From contig JAIVEN010000007.1 of assembly GCA_026686845.1 (NCBI GenBank), positions 38,933,001 through 38,997,000 of the forward strand: a DNA stretch of 64,000 bases, read 5' to 3'. The notes under the pieces are model-generated. The model saw only the letters and a program-made list of their open reading frames with translations. It made no database searches and was not told the origin of the DNA. The position numbers and the translations under genes are program-made. Origin of the DNA: Adenanthera pavonina. Taxonomy: Eukaryota > Streptophyta > Magnoliopsida > Fabales > Fabaceae. Of the stretch, positions 1-13,100 are shown in pieces; the stretch's first letter is position 1, and each line of letters starts with the position of its first letter.

Positions 1-60
1 GGCTGATTTGTCTTCGGGCCGGGTCGGGCATTCGGGTTTTCGGGCATGCTGTTCACCCCT
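1..60. mobile_element. Terminal fragment of a hAT-like element (tentative)
   Basis: The first 60 bases are GC-rich, with runs of gggtcggg and cgggtttt, and end in cacccct followed by a. Read on the minus strand this gives TAGGGGTG followed by repeated CCCGA/GACCC words, an arrangement common at the ends of plant hAT-type non-autonomous elements. The rest of the element would lie left of the window. Only the terminus is visible, so no duplication or partner end can be tested. Confidence 0.3.
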
Positions 61-860
61 ACTTTCCACACTTGAAACAAATTAAGTTTAACCCTTCAAA
101 TTCAACACTAAAAACAAAATCTCTAATGACCACTCTTGGATTTAACTGCATGCATAGATCCATTTCTACAATAACCCTTGCAAAACTACCTTGTTCGACT
201 CTTGGATCAGAGTTTTGCTCATATAACAGGGTGTTAAGGTCTACTTTTAGAGGTTTGCTAATAAAAGTACCTACCTTTGTAAGAAAATCTTCATTATAAT
301 AGTATAAAGGTAGATTGGACACTTGAATCCACACAGCCATCTTTCGTATTGTGTTACTCCTGCGATTGAAGTTAGGGCTCCACCTTTAAACTGCTAGATA
401 GTGTCCTTGTATTACCCAGGGACCTTCAGTTGGCACCTGCTGCCTGAGAATGGAGTTGTTCGATCAAACCACATGGTAGTTGTTCTCCACATTAATAATT
501 AAGCTCAAAATCATAAGTACCCTCTAAATTCATGAGTCTATCCCTCACCACTTTTCTACCTAGTCTTCGCCCTAATAAGGTGATAACTACCACGTCCTTC
601 CACGGCAGACATAGTTACAGCCATCAATCATCTAACATTTGTACCTTTGGGAGGGAATTTATAATCTTCCTTTGCTCCTTTGTATATTTGGGGACCAGTT
701 TCTTCATTTCCAATAGCCATTCTCTTCGAAGATCTGTGGTGTTACCTTCCTAGTATGTCTCTTGTCTCCCAGTAAGTTTCGCCTTATAAGATAAGGGAGA
801 AGGGCTTCCCTTTGGATCTTGTGAATGATCATAATCATTCATGACGATGTCTTCTCGGAG
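59..860 (-). pseudogene. LINE-type retrotransposon ORF1 remnant (DUF4283 / zinc knuckle)
   Basis: The minus strand at 59-340 encodes about 93 residues, starting MAVWIQVSNLPLYY and ending with FEGLNLICFKCGK. That is the end of a DUF4283 domain followed by the first CxxC of a zinc knuckle, typical of ORF1 proteins of plant non-LTR retrotransposons. The same frame continues upstream (about 345-450) with GPWVIQGHYLAV, a stop, then RWSPNF, which matches the DUF4283 core interrupted by one stop (TAA where the family has Gln). Further upstream only scattered pieces can be aligned. No ORF2 (endonuclease or reverse transcriptase) is present. The zinc knuckle is cut at about position 59, where hAT-like sequence begins. 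The copy is truncated and dead. Confidence 0.65.
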
Positions 861-3073
861 TTTCTTGATATTACGTCCTATAACATCTTCCTCTTCCTTG
901 GACAGGCCTCAATGGGTGTTGTTGCCGTTGTCGAAACTAGGCACACTCACGCTCATGGCTCTCTTTTTCTTGTTCTTGACTTTTTAGAATTGCTTTTCTT
1001 TAACCATCTTTACAAAATTAAAATTTTCAATTAACTTTAACCACTTTCTTAAATTTATGTGATTTTCTTAAAATATATTATAATATGGAATGAGAGGAGT
1101 ATTATATAATCAATTTAAATATTTAATATTTTTTCCTTTGATTCCGTGCAAATTAAAAAAATATATTAACTAATATAAGTTACTCCAATTATAATTATAT
1201 TCAACTAAAATACTCTTATATTAATTTTATAATTCTTTTTATATATTTTCTCTTCCCATCAAATCAAAAAGTTAATAAAGGTATTAAAACTGTATTAATA
1301 TTTTATCTAAAAATTTAAAGTGAAAATTAATTTAAAATATGATAACAATATTTAAAGCCTTAATTATTATGCGTATGGGATCGGAGTAATAAGAAAATAT
1401 ATTAAAAGGAATTAGTTCAAACAAATCATCCATGTTAATGCTAACATTAGTAATTTTAAAAGATAATGATTTTCTCCCTTTCAAGCACAATATAGTATAT
1501 TTGACCTCTTTCAAAAGTAAATGAATATATGTGTACATACAATTAAAAAAAAAAACTCCCTACTAACATGCGCGTGATAAAGTGGTAAGGGATTTGATTA
1601 ATATTTTTTAATATTAAGGTTTTATTTCCTAATGAATGCAAGAATTAGTTTAGAGCAGATAATAAATTTATAATACCTAATATGCTGGGTGATAAAGTAT
1701 ATAAAAAAAAATTCTCTAATAAATATAAATCCAAACAGTACTTAATTCGTCGATTGTAAAAATGTTGATTTGGTTGTCCCTTTCCATCAAAGCTCGAGCG
1801 CAGGGGCGATGATGTGTGGATGGAGAGGATCATCAAATATCATATGATTCATTATCACATTTCACTGCCCAAACTTGAACCTTTTGCAATCTCCAACTCG
1901 CATCACCAACATTAATGGAATGAATTTTGCTGTTTATGAATATAAATATAAAATTATATTTATAAATTACAAATAATATACTAATTAGGAATTATAAAAT
2001 AAATATATTTAAAACAATTAATTATCGTCTTTTCTAATTAGTTTATCATAATCTTTCTTTCTTCCTCCGTGATTGATGCTTGGCTGATGGCTGCTTGTGA
2101 AGAAAGCGAGAAAGGGAGAGAAACCCAATGGTTTGAAAATGGAGCTTTTGTGGAGTCAAGGGTAGCCAACAATAGTACCTGCTCCTCAAGCTAACGTAAG
2201 TAACAAACTAGCATTAGCAAAACCGTGTTCATTCTCTCACCTAAATCAAATATTTAAAAGCCTTTGATTCATGATTTCGCCAACAACGAAAGCAAATCTC
2301 AAGATCTGATGCCATAAGAACTCCCCTTTCCTCTTCTTTACAAATCCAGTTCCCCAAAACATAAAACTACAATTTTGAACCCATCCGGCTTCAGATTTAC
2401 TTTTATCTTTCGCTTCATTGAATGATTTGTATCCTCTTTCGGGTTTGTTTTGTTCCCCCTTATTCCCTCCCCCTCACTCTCTGAAATGAAAATCTAATCC
2501 TCACTTGGGCTTGAAGTTATATAAAGCTCGAATCCAAGTGTGTTTTGCTCTTTTTTCTATCTCTGTAAGTGACCTAGATCTCAAGCATCTCACTAGTTAT
2601 GGGAAAAGAACCAGCTGCATTTAATTATTTGTTGGTGAAATCTCAACTGGAAATTTTTTAAGTTCTCATTGACTGTATTGGATATTTTCTGTATGCATTT
2701 TGTCTTCAAGTTAGTTCCTTTCAGTTACTGTAATCAATTTTGAAACAATCCTCCGAGCTGGGACCCAAAACCAACCATTTGTCATTTGTCCCCATTGGTT
2801 ATTTTAGCTCGCTTGTCAAAATCTTAGCTTTTGCTGTAGATTTATGCCAGTGTATTTAAATCAAGCTCTGTACTTGAAAACCACGTTTTATCCTGCAAAA
2901 ACATCGTCCCTATGTTGAAATTCTATTCAAAAGGGATTTTGGTTCTGTTATCAAATCGCCGTACCCCTCATCGCTCTCTTCTCTTCTAAAGATTTATGAA
3001 TGTTGCTTTGGTTTTCTGCTTTTCTGTTAGAGCTGATTTAGAGATATTGGTTGTTACGAGTACTTGAAAGAGT
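861..3073. other. AT-rich intergenic region and GT14 gene upstream region
   Basis: Positions 1000-2040 are very AT-rich with no credible coding frame. From about 2060 the composition becomes less AT-rich and includes pyrimidine-rich tracts (2330-2570), fitting the promoter and 5' leader of the glycosyltransferase gene that starts at 3074. A leader intron is possible, but I cannot fix its ends. Confidence 0.4.
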
Positions 3074-5149
3074 ATGAAGAAAAATACTACTTCTCATTCA
3101 GGAAGAATATTTAGTGACAGGAAATGGGCTATCCCATTTTTTGCGAGTCTGCTGGTATCTGTTACTCTGGTTCTGACAGCTATTTTCGGTGCACTTGGTT
3201 CTTCTAGCGGTGGAGAGCAGTCACCGTTTGACATTATTTCGTTCACGAGATCAGAGGATTCAAGTGGGTATTTTGTGGATTCGGATTTCGAAAGATCATT
3301 GAATACTAGGGTGATCCGAAAAATGGAGGCACCTCGGTTTGCGTATCTTATTTCAGGCACAAAGGGTGACAGTCATAGGATGATGAGGACGCTAGAGGCA
3401 GTGTATCACCCTAGAAATCAATATATTTTGCATTTAGATCTTGAAGCTCCACCCCGTGAACGGTTGGAATTGGCTAACGCTGTTAAAGCTGATCCTATAT
3501 TTAGTGAAGTAGAGAATGTGCGAGTTATGTCTCAATCCAATTTGGTGACTTATAAGGGTCCTACAATGATTGCATGTACCCTCCAAGCCATTGCAATATT
3601 GTTGAAAGAGAGCTCAGAGTGGGATTGGTTTGTAAACCTCAGTGCCTCAGATTATCCGCTTGTGACACAGGATGGTCCGTAACAGACCCTTCTCAATCTG
3701 CTTCACTATTTGTTGACTATTTGTTTGATTTTAAAGATCAACTCATAAAATGTTTTCCTTAATCATACATTATGCTCTTCTGCTGCTGATGAATGAACTA
3801 TTGCTATTTCTCCACATTAAAGCCTGGCGGAAGTTACTAGAGATTCTAAGACTGTTGTTGTGTATATGATCTGGAATAAGTTTTGGCTTCAATTATTTTT
3901 CCACATCTCAGTTACAGATCATTGAATATGTACAAGCAGATATTAATCCTTTATACGAGGCTGGCATGTCACACTGCTGTTGGCCCATATGGAGGGGGTG
4001 CTGGTGGCATGTTAACATAACATAATAAATACGAAGGCAATTTAATCTTTGTGATGCAAAATTATACATATGTGGACTATTTCCTATTACTTATTGTTCC
4101 GGCTACCACTGATATCAATAGATGGTTTTGCATGAGTAAATATCTGAGTAATATTTTGTCACAGAAGTTGTTTGTGCTATATTAAACAATCCTTCTTGAA
4201 GTTTTCCTTTGAAGATCTAATCATTGTTTCCTGTTTTTGCAGATTTGCTTCATGTTTTCTCTAATCTGTCCAGAGATATCAATTTTATCGAAAATACACA
4301 AATTGCTGGTTGGAAACTGTAAGTGACAGCCAGGCAAATACAGGAAAGCATGTTCTATTTTTTTTATCATTTTCTATATCAGTTGATTGAGGTTTCTCCA
4401 TAATGCTGCTTGCATTCAGGAGCCATAGGGCAAGACCCATCATCATTGATCCAGCCCTGTACCTATCAAAGAAATCTAATCTTGCATGGACTACTCAACG
4501 AAGATCACTTCCCACATCTTTTAAGTTGTTTACTGGTATGCCTATAGTTTTTACATATATTAATAGTCGGACATAATTTATTTCCAGCTTTCCTCATTAG
4601 GGTTCAACATTGCTTATTTTGTAAATGTTTCTGGTTACAACAGGTTCAGCTTGGGTTGTGCTGACCCGGTCCTTTGTGGAGTACTGTATATGGGGGTGGG
4701 ATAACCTTCCACGAACTATTCTTATGTATTACACGAATTTTCTCTCTTCTCCAGAGGGCTATTTTCACACAGTAATATGTAACAATGAGGAATTCAGGCA
4801 TACTGTGGTAAGCCATGATCTTCACTACATTGCTTGGGACAATCCTCCAAAGCAGCATCCCATTTCCTTAACAATGAAGGACTTTAACAAAATGGTTAAG
4901 AGCAAGGCTCTGTTTGCCCGCAAGTTTGCAAAGGATGATCCAATCCTAGACAAGATTGACAAAGAGCTTCTGAGACGCACACACAGATTTACCCCTGGGG
5001 CATGGTGTGCTGGGAGCTCAGATGGTGGGGCAGACCCATGTTCTTTGCTTGGAAATGATACAGTGTTTAGGCCAGGCCCTGGTGCCAACAGGCTGCATGA
5101 ACTGTTTTGGACATTATTCGAAGACTTTCAAAGCAAGCAATGTTTGTGA
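3074..5149 (+). CDS. GT14 family glycosyltransferase (GlcAT14-like beta-glucuronosyltransferase)
   Basis: Four exons are deduced at 3074-3674, 4243-4318, 4420-4535 and 4644-5149. All introns are GT..AG and the phases join correctly (the second join gives GWKL-SHRARP, the third gives LFTG-SAWVV). The product is 432 residues, the usual length for plant family 14 enzymes. It has a short cytosolic N-terminus, one membrane anchor at about residues 19-41 and a lumenal Branch (core-2/I-branching type) domain, so it is a type II Golgi protein. Family motifs include FAYLISGTKGD, the YHPRNQYILHLD segment, the FVNLSASDYPLVTQDD region and the C-terminal FTPGAWC segment. Arabidopsis GlcAT14 members add glucuronic acid to arabinogalactan-protein side chains. 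That role is inferred from the family; the exact paralog is not determined. The ATG opens directly before the anchor. No lesion was seen. Confidence 0.9.
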
Positions 5150-7358
5150 CGTTATAATTTTCCTTACAGGATAAGCTCAAGTGTACATAGAAAGTGGTTA
5201 CAGATAAAATTTTGATGCACATGGTCAGAATTTGCGTTCTATATGTTGATGTTCCAGGTTTTAATTCAGAAGCAACTACAGAACAACAGTTTTCCAGGTG
5301 TTTTAGTTTTGCTTCTTCTTGTGGTTGTTATATGATTTAGGCAATGGCAACCATTTGTTTCTGGGTCAAAAAGGCAGTTAAAACATCAGAATTCTTTTTT
5401 TTTTTAAAAAAATTGTTATCAATTTGTGGATTAGTGATGGTTAGAGAATGTTTACAGTATATTGGGTCTGTTGCATCGAACAATAATACTGGTAGCGATT
5501 TGACTCTGAATTGTTTCTTCGTGTGATCAGTCATGGAAGTATCCCTTCCCTGTGTAAAAAAACTTTCTTGCATTTATAGTTGCTCAACTTCTTGTTGCAC
5601 TCTCCCCTTTTTATCCATCCAACAAATTACAGACTACTTCAATGACACCTTAGACACGCGCTAGTACACCAAATCGCCCCTTGCTTGTCTTCTTGCAAAT
5701 CATTGTAGTTACCAACTAAATTGGTTTCTCCAACATCAGCACCTCGTGCTGCTCCATATTGAAAACTGGGACTGCAAGGAATCTTTATAATTGATCAATA
5801 AACGAAAACACAGAACGCTGGAGAGAGTTTATTTTATATTTTAGAATATTATGTGTAAGAACCTTACAATTGCAGCATTGTAGCAGCAAGCCTCATCTCT
5901 TTTTTTTTTTTTTTTCGCTAGGGACCCTACTCAGGAACTCCAACCGAAAAATGAGAACGACTCGTCGTTTACGTTCTGGCCAGGATGCGTTTTGGGCCAC
6001 AGAGGTCAAGTCTCCCCAGGGCCCAACCTAAAGAAGTATAAATCTTCAAAGGTAACTTTGTGCAGAGTTCTCACCCAAAAAAAAAAACAGAAAAAAACTT
6101 TGTGCAGAGTGACTTGAGAGGCCGCGTATGACTGTCAAGCGTTGGCCCTAGCGATATATAATCTCTTGAACATGATGCATTGAAGCATTGAAAGAAAAAA
6201 GACAGTAAAAAATAAAACACGGGAAGAAAGTAGTAATCCTTCCTTTTTTTTTTGTATTGTTTAAGGTTTTAACACATAAATTAAGAAATAAAATTAATAT
6301 GTTAGACTTTTTTTAAAATTTCTTAACATGTTCTTCAATAAATAGATAAATAAGAAAGAGAAATTAATATCATTTTTTACTTTTAAAATGATAAATAATG
6401 GTATAATTATAAAAATAATAATTAATGTTGTATTACAATTTAAAAATTATAAATAAATAGAAGCAAAAATTTTCTCAAAAATGACAAATTAAAAAAAATG
6501 GAGAAAGTATTGTTTTTTAATAATATATATAGTAAAATATAACTTTCTACCAATTATCATTTAAAATTCTTGTTAACCAGTAAAGTTCTTTTTCTTTCTC
6601 TAATTAACAGTGATCCTCCTTTTTTGTTTTTTTGATAATATAGCGATCCTCCTTTTGTCTTCATTATGAATATGAATTGTAGCCTTAGCAAAAAGCCTTT
6701 CTGACCCAATAGGAAAAAGCTAATCCATCCCATTTAGAGTGACCCAATGCCCCGGATTCTTTGGGTCTCCACACGGTAAATTTACTTCAGATTCCTTCCC
6801 CGAAGTGCCCAAAACTAAGAAGAGGCATCAATTCGACCCAGGAACAAATGCAGCTTCATAAATATAGACCTTAACTTACCCAAAAAAAAAAAGAAGGAAG
6901 GAAGGAAATTTCAAATACGGCCTTAAGATCGATGGAATCACTGTAGTGACATCTTCCCAAATCCCACATGAGGTCTTTAATTTCTTTTAAAAGCATGGCA
7001 AATTCATGAATCATGGCCATTGTGTATATTCGCAACCAAAGCCAAAAGGCTTCCCACATCGTAACGCAAAGGGTATTATAATAAAATCACGAGGGAACAT
7101 GGGGAAACTCAAATAAGAAAAGGCAGTCTCCAGAATCAGCGCCCTGACACAGTTCCCATGGTAATGCCACCACAGCTCTGATATGAGTAGTTGCATGGCC
7201 TTTTTCACATGACAAGCAACCAAAGGTAAGTTCACCACCACAAACAACCTCTCTGGAGAGAGAAAGCGACCCTTTAAGTTTAATCCTTGACTATTCCAAT
7301 TCCAGAAACAAGAAGAATAATCCAGTTTTGTTCATCTCTCTAGGTGAGGCAGAGAGTA
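5150..7358. other. Intergenic region between the GT14 and coiled-coil genes
   Basis: It begins with the 3' untranslated region of the GT14 gene. Several long A or T runs occur (around 5396-5410, 5901-5916, 6076-6086). A short sequence, aactttgtgcagagt, occurs twice near 6054 and 6096. Positions 6240-6560 are AT-rich without coding potential. Positions 6870-7340 probably hold the promoter and leader of the next gene. No RNA gene or element boundary was recognised. Confidence 0.4.
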
Positions 7359-9246
7359 ATGGCTTACCATAAAGGCAACCATGGAGGAAACAGAGGAAGG
7401 TCATTCGCACTGATGTTTTTGCTGGCATTTGTGGCTGCATTGCTTGGGGTTATGGTGCTTCAAAAGCTCAGGGAAAGGCGTATTTACAGCCTTCTTGTGA
7501 AAGAGAAAGACCGCGATCTCCTTGCTCTTCAGCTTCTCTTGCAGGTAATAACGCTCCTTCCTTCGTCTAGTGTTTTGTTTTTCTAGCTGACGTGTCACTC
7601 TATTTGTTTGACACCCACAAAGCAACATGCATGTAATAGATCTTTATCACTTTCTTCCTCTTAATAATTCTCACGAAGAGCTTATAATCAGATAATTGTA
7701 TTACCCTTTTGGGATCAATTGTCAGCATTTCTAGCCACAGGATGAAAATAAGGTCTCGGCATGTTGCATTTTTCAACTCCCTTTTAAGTTAATTGAACTG
7801 GGAGTTCTGCAATTATTGGCTTGGGATTGAAGTTTATTTTGAAGATTTGCAGTGATTATTATGGTAACTTTGGTTGTTTCGATTACATAGAAGGAAAGAG
7901 ATCATACCAAAGAGATGAAAAGGAAGACTGAAGAAATGAAGGCTAAGATATACTCCCTAAGAACTCAAAAGATGGAGCTTGATGGAAGAGTTCTGGAGAT
8001 GAAATCCACCATGGATTCGCTGAAAGAAGAGCATAGAGTGATGGAATCTGAATTCGAAGAGAAGCAGAATGAAATCAAAATGCTTCAAGAAAAAGTGACA
8101 GATTTGGAAAAAGAAAATCCTGAAGTAATAGCTTTAAAAGAGAAATTTCAGCAGAAGGAAGCAGAGATAGAGGACTTGAAGCACCGCTTTGAAGTCACAT
8201 TTAAGAGCCCCAATGTAAGTAGTAATGATTCAACAAACCTTCCAGAAAGTGTGTCAGAAAATGGAAAAATGGCAGCACAAGGGGAAACTCATACTGAAAT
8301 TAATCAAAGGGACGAGCAATCGCATGGCCAAGCTACCAAATATGTGGATGGCAAAGACTTAAAGAAAGAAGATGCAAGCAAAAGCAAATTGCCCGAGTTT
8401 GATGTTGACAATGAAGTTCAAAAGAGAAAGGGGAATAATGATAGACTGATTGAGACAGTTGAACAAAATAAGAAGCAGGATATTCTGCAAGTTGATCGTG
8501 GTGAAGATGTAACTGCGAAGGAAATGGAAGAGAAAATCGTGGATGGTGAAGAAAATGCAATAATCAAAGAAGAGCAACAAGGAAAATTTGAGAATAAGAT
8601 AACTGGTGGAGGTCAGGAATTCAGTTCAAAGCAATTGGAAGATAACCCCAGAATTCCTGATGATGACAAAAGGAAACATGTTCGGATAAGTAGAGCGAAG
8701 GGGAAGAGATGGAGAACGATTGTCAAGAACAGTTTACTGGGAAACAATGGGATTTCCGAAAGTCATGGAGCAGTAAACAAGAGAGGCAGAAAGCTTAACA
8801 GAGATCAGCAAAATGATAAAAACAGTGAAAGAGAGGAAAAGGAAATGGGTAATGACAACCCAAGCAAAAACGAAACGGAAGATCAATTGCAGAAGCCTGG
8901 AAGCCATGACGATATACAAGATGGCAGAATCAAGACAGTAAATGATGTAAATCACCAGGTGACCAATAATGACATTGGCGTGACCCAAAGGAAACAGACA
9001 TTGGATGAAGACAGACAAACAGAAACGCAGGAAGAAAGTGGAGTAGAACAAAGCTGGAGTAGAAGGCATATCAACATAGTAGAAATGAATACCGAACATG
9101 AAAAGACTGACATGCTTCACAAAGAACTTGAAGAACCAAAAGTTGCAGATGTCCAACAAGAGAGAGATGCCATTTACGGAGGTTATGACGAAGATAAAGA
9201 TGATGATTTCTCCAAGGAATCCCAGCCCGACTTAGCAGATGAATGA
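7359..9246 (+). CDS. Membrane-anchored charged coiled-coil protein, function unknown
   Basis: Two exons: 7359-7544 and 7891-9246, joined in phase 0 across a GT..AG intron (LLLQ-KERDHTKEM). The product is 513 residues. I chose the ATG at 7359 because the only upstream in-frame alternative is a GTG at 7344. Residues 1-14 are basic and glycine/asparagine-rich. Residues 15-34 form one hydrophobic segment that should act as a membrane anchor. Residues about 40-155 are heptad-like Lys/Glu-rich coiled coil. The remainder is low-complexity, rich in E, K, D, N and Q, with a basic patch (KRKHVRISRAKGKRWR) near residue 325 and an acidic C-terminus (YDEDKDDDF). The length, frame and composition argue for a real gene. 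It resembles plant proteins loosely named 'micronuclear linker histone polyprotein-like', a label from composition rather than function. No catalytic motif was seen. Confidence 0.82.
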
Positions 9247-9555
9247 GAACGAGTACAAAGAGGAGATGCACGAATTGGAGTTTCAGGCGGGTCTATGATG
9301 ATACTGTAAATTCAATTACCATGTCCAGTTAGGATCCATGAGCTGGTATTAAGTTTGGTGTGGTGTAGTTAAAAACTAATAGCGCTAAAAGTGTAACGTC
9401 TTAGGAAGAAGATATCAGTAAAAACCCAGAGGCATTTTGCGGGATCAAGCTATGTCAATGTAATTAATTAAACTCTGTGTGCTGCCTCGCTTTACCTTGA
9501 AAATCATAGGAGCGAAATGATTCAAAGTATCACTTTGACCAGAGTCCACCTTGAG
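9247..9555. other. 3' flank of the coiled-coil gene
   Basis: About 300 bases of moderately AT-rich sequence, probably the 3' untranslated region. It ends where MITE copy A begins. No other feature was seen. Confidence 0.4.
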
Positions 9556-10108
9556 ACTTTGGCCTGTTTGGTATTACTACAAAAATCAAGTTTTGGGTAA
9601 AAACTTGATTTTAATAGTATTGCATGATGTTTGGCTTCATTTTCCCCTTCTAAACTCAGCCAAAACGTGGTTTTTGAATAAGCAGAAGTGGAGCTGCTTC
9701 TCGGTTCTACTTCTTTATTTTGATCTGCTTTTATTTTAAAGCCAAATAAAAATGGACAAAAAAAATGAGGAAAAATAAAAAAATAAAAAAAATAAAATTT
9801 TCATAAAATTTCTCCTATCTAATAACTAAGATGTCCCTTCAAAATTTTAATTTTTATAGGTTATGACTTGTAAGAAAATGTTATATCAAATATATTATGT
9901 TCTCAATTAAATAAATACAAATTAAATTTTAATCTAAGTAAATTAAATTAATCATGGGATAGAGTTTAAGCTCAATTTAGAGAAAAATTATGAGTTTTGT
10001 CAAAACCAATTTTCAAATAAATCATCCAAATATAAACATGTTAGTCCAAAATCAATTTTTATCATAACTACATTACAAAACTAATTCTATCAAAACTAAC
10101 TAATAAGT
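9556..10108 (+). mobile_element. Tourist-like MITE, copy A (right end lost)
   Basis: The left end contains ggcctgtttggtattac. The body shares long near-identical stretches with 29288-29870, for example cccttcaaaattttaatttt, gtaagaaaat and tagagtttaa, in the same order and orientation. A third, inverted copy is at 48581-49205. The right terminus seen in copy B is missing here, so the element is truncated and no duplication can be assigned. There is no coding sequence. Confidence 0.7.
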
Positions 10109-13100
10109 AATATCCTTGGAGGTCTTGCTCAACTAACATAGCCGATAGATCCGCACCACCAATCACTTCGCGTTAATAAATCTTTTTTTTTTTCTAATGG
10201 AAGATGTCCCATTTTATTCTAACTAGAGCTGTTTACCTATTCTACTTCTACGGGATTCACAGGATTTGAAGTTGAGATTTTGTGTGCTTTTTAGTTTAGT
10301 GGATTGCTATGCTTTTTATATGCTCTTTTCAATTTGATTGGATATTAGATTTTGTGTTAAGGTTATTGTGGAGATTTTTAATTTGATATTTGTCCTTAGA
10401 TACTGAGGTGATAATGGTAATTTGTTGTTGATTCGTTCGGGCAAGGGAATAAAAAAAGAAAACCAAGCAGTATCTTGAGTTTTGAGGAGTGGTGGGTTAA
10501 TAATGATAATGCTATTGCTTTTTAATTAGAAAATTTTGAAAAGTTAATTAAAAATTTGCTCTTTTGTTTATTGAATACATGCCCAAAATAAAAAGATTGC
10601 ACATTTTGAAGCTCAATTGTTTATAAATGTTTAGATTTTAGAGGTCAAGAGTAACAAACACAAAAGTAAAATTGTATATATTGAGTATTTTAAATTGTCT
10701 AGTTCTAATCAGACTGAAATTTTTTTTTTTTCAATGGGCAATCAACCAAATATTGAAATTAACTCTGATCGATTTATTAAAAGAGAATTGAAAGTATTTT
10801 TGTATATTGATTTGATTGTTAGATTCTCTGTTCAAAATTGATAAGATGATCCACTCTATTTCTCAAAACTCCTATTTACCCCAAATTGTGAAACATTACT
10901 CACTGGGGCTGAGTCAACAGAGTTGTCTGTTTCACAAAAAAAGTTCGAGTTATTCAGGCAATGGTTTTGTTAATAGAAAGATGCTGCATTTTAATCACAT
11001 TCTACTATCAGAAAGTGGGAATAGTATCCTGAGTAATTTACATTCTATTTAAATTTAGAGATTGTCCTAATAATATTTTTAAATTAATAGATAATAGGGT
11101 AATTAAATCTAAATATTAATTATTAATGAAATAGAATAATAACAATGTCTTAAAATTATTTGAAAATAACATTTTAACTTAATTATGACTGGTCCAATAA
11201 TTAAATCATTGAATCTTGAATCAATAATTCAGTTAGTCTAGTGACTGGTCTGATTTTCTTAATATTGATTCTTAGCATCATTTACCACAATTTTCCTAAA
11301 TGTGAAAAATAATTGCATTGATTAAAATGAGTACAAATAATACATAATAAATAAAAGAGAGTAGAGTAAATGGAATTAAACTCTAAACTTATATTCCAGC
11401 ATCCTTGAAGCCTTACACTGATAGTAGAATTTAAAATTATACCCTTATAGTAGGATGTACAGAAACCAGATAAGATTGGATTGATAGTTAACCTAATGCC
11501 TAATTTTTATAATATCAAGTCAAATCAGGCTAGCTCGGTACATGTGACTAGATTTGGCCCGATCCTTGAACATCATTTTAAAATAAACAATAAATTAATT
11601 TTACTTGTTATTTGTAATTGATAATATTGTTATTCATTTTATTTTAAATCTTTCCAGTTAAGAATTATATAATATCATTTAAACTTTATTAAAATAAACA
11701 AACGCATTTTTTATCGTAGTAGCATGAAGCATAGAGAGAGAGATGGTGGAGAAGTAGTGAATATAATATAGATGATAAGACATACAAACACATAAAAACT
11801 AAAATGCACAGTATGTTGGTAGTAAGCACGATATGATTAACACGACCAAGTAATGAAAATCTCAATCTTTTTCTTTTATTTTGACATATTTGCTTGCCTG
11901 TTTGAGTGGACGAGCCATAATATTGCTGCATAAAAAGTTACTTAGTTTTTATTTATCTCGTCCTCTCTTATAAGCATTTCCTTTTGTGATGAGCATTAAT
12001 TTTTTTTGTATAATTGGTACTTGTAGATCCTAAAAAATTTGAAATGTGATGGTAAGGTTTTTAGCATGTAAATAATTATTGTTTATATGATGCAGAGAAA
12101 ATTATAGAGATAATAGAAAATAAAGTGCACATTTTTACTAGAAAGAATAAACTCTTATAGTGATCGTTTGTCATTTTGATATTGTGTGATGAAAAGACTT
12201 GAGAATGCTGAGTGATTGTTGACCTTGTTTTTTATTAAGCGCATAACCATCCCGTGTCCCATTAATTGGTTCAATTTTCATGGGAAGGAATGCTGAGTGA
12301 TTGTCGTCCAGTGCAGTTTGAAGATAGATTAGATGGGATAGAAAGGAAGTAAATATATTATTAATTAGTAAGGTTGGGTCAAGAGATATGCTAATCGATA
12401 TTATCTGATGCAATTGATGTAATTGTAACCTAATTGTATCATTCTTGGCTATAATGCTTTTAATTAGATCACATCTTGCACTGCTCATGTTGAAACACAA
12501 ATTTGTTAAATCACACAAGAACTGTCACTGAGAGAACCCCAGAAAGAAACTGCTTTGAAGACCTCTGGCTGTACTTAATATTAGCTCACATCACTCCATG
12601 CGTATATTTGTATGATCTTTAAATCTCAGTGCCTGATACACGCCGTTCTCATCTGGACCCATATTTTTTTAAAAGGTTTACATTTACATTTATTTACTAA
12701 TCAATCAATTCTTCATTAATCTTTACTAATTATTTATTATTTATTATTAATTAATAATAATAATAATTCCTTTTTCTTCTCACCACTGTCGAAAGAAAAT
12801 ATCTTGTAAGATTCTTTTGAGTCACTTTTTCAAATGCTGCTCAGTACACATAGATTAATATTGATACAGAAATTATCATATCTGCACGCCAAAGAAGCAA
12901 AAGCAACAATCAAGACTCGTCAGAAATGAGAGCCATTTTTCGTCGACGTTGATAGTCTATTAACTCCAAGTTCCTGACAACACGTTTTCCATCATTTTTA
13001 AAGTAGCTAAGCAGTATTCCAAAAAAAAATTATTCACCTAAGAAAAAAGCATACTAATAAAATGACTCTAAAAAACTGCATAAAAGAGAAAAAAGAGATG

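Noticed and set aside
7344..7358. A longer start for the coiled-coil protein at 7344
   Set aside because: The codon is GTG; the first ATG in frame is at 7359 and immediately precedes the basic region and membrane span.
8333..9271. Several minus-strand frames of 66-141 codons opposite the coiled-coil gene
   Set aside because: They are shadows of a purine-rich coding strand, have no family resemblance and overlap a well-supported plus-strand exon.
12171..12518. 115-codon minus-strand frame
   Set aside because: No recognisable domain, no neighbouring exons, and it lies in AT-rich DNA containing a short repeated sequence; likely chance.
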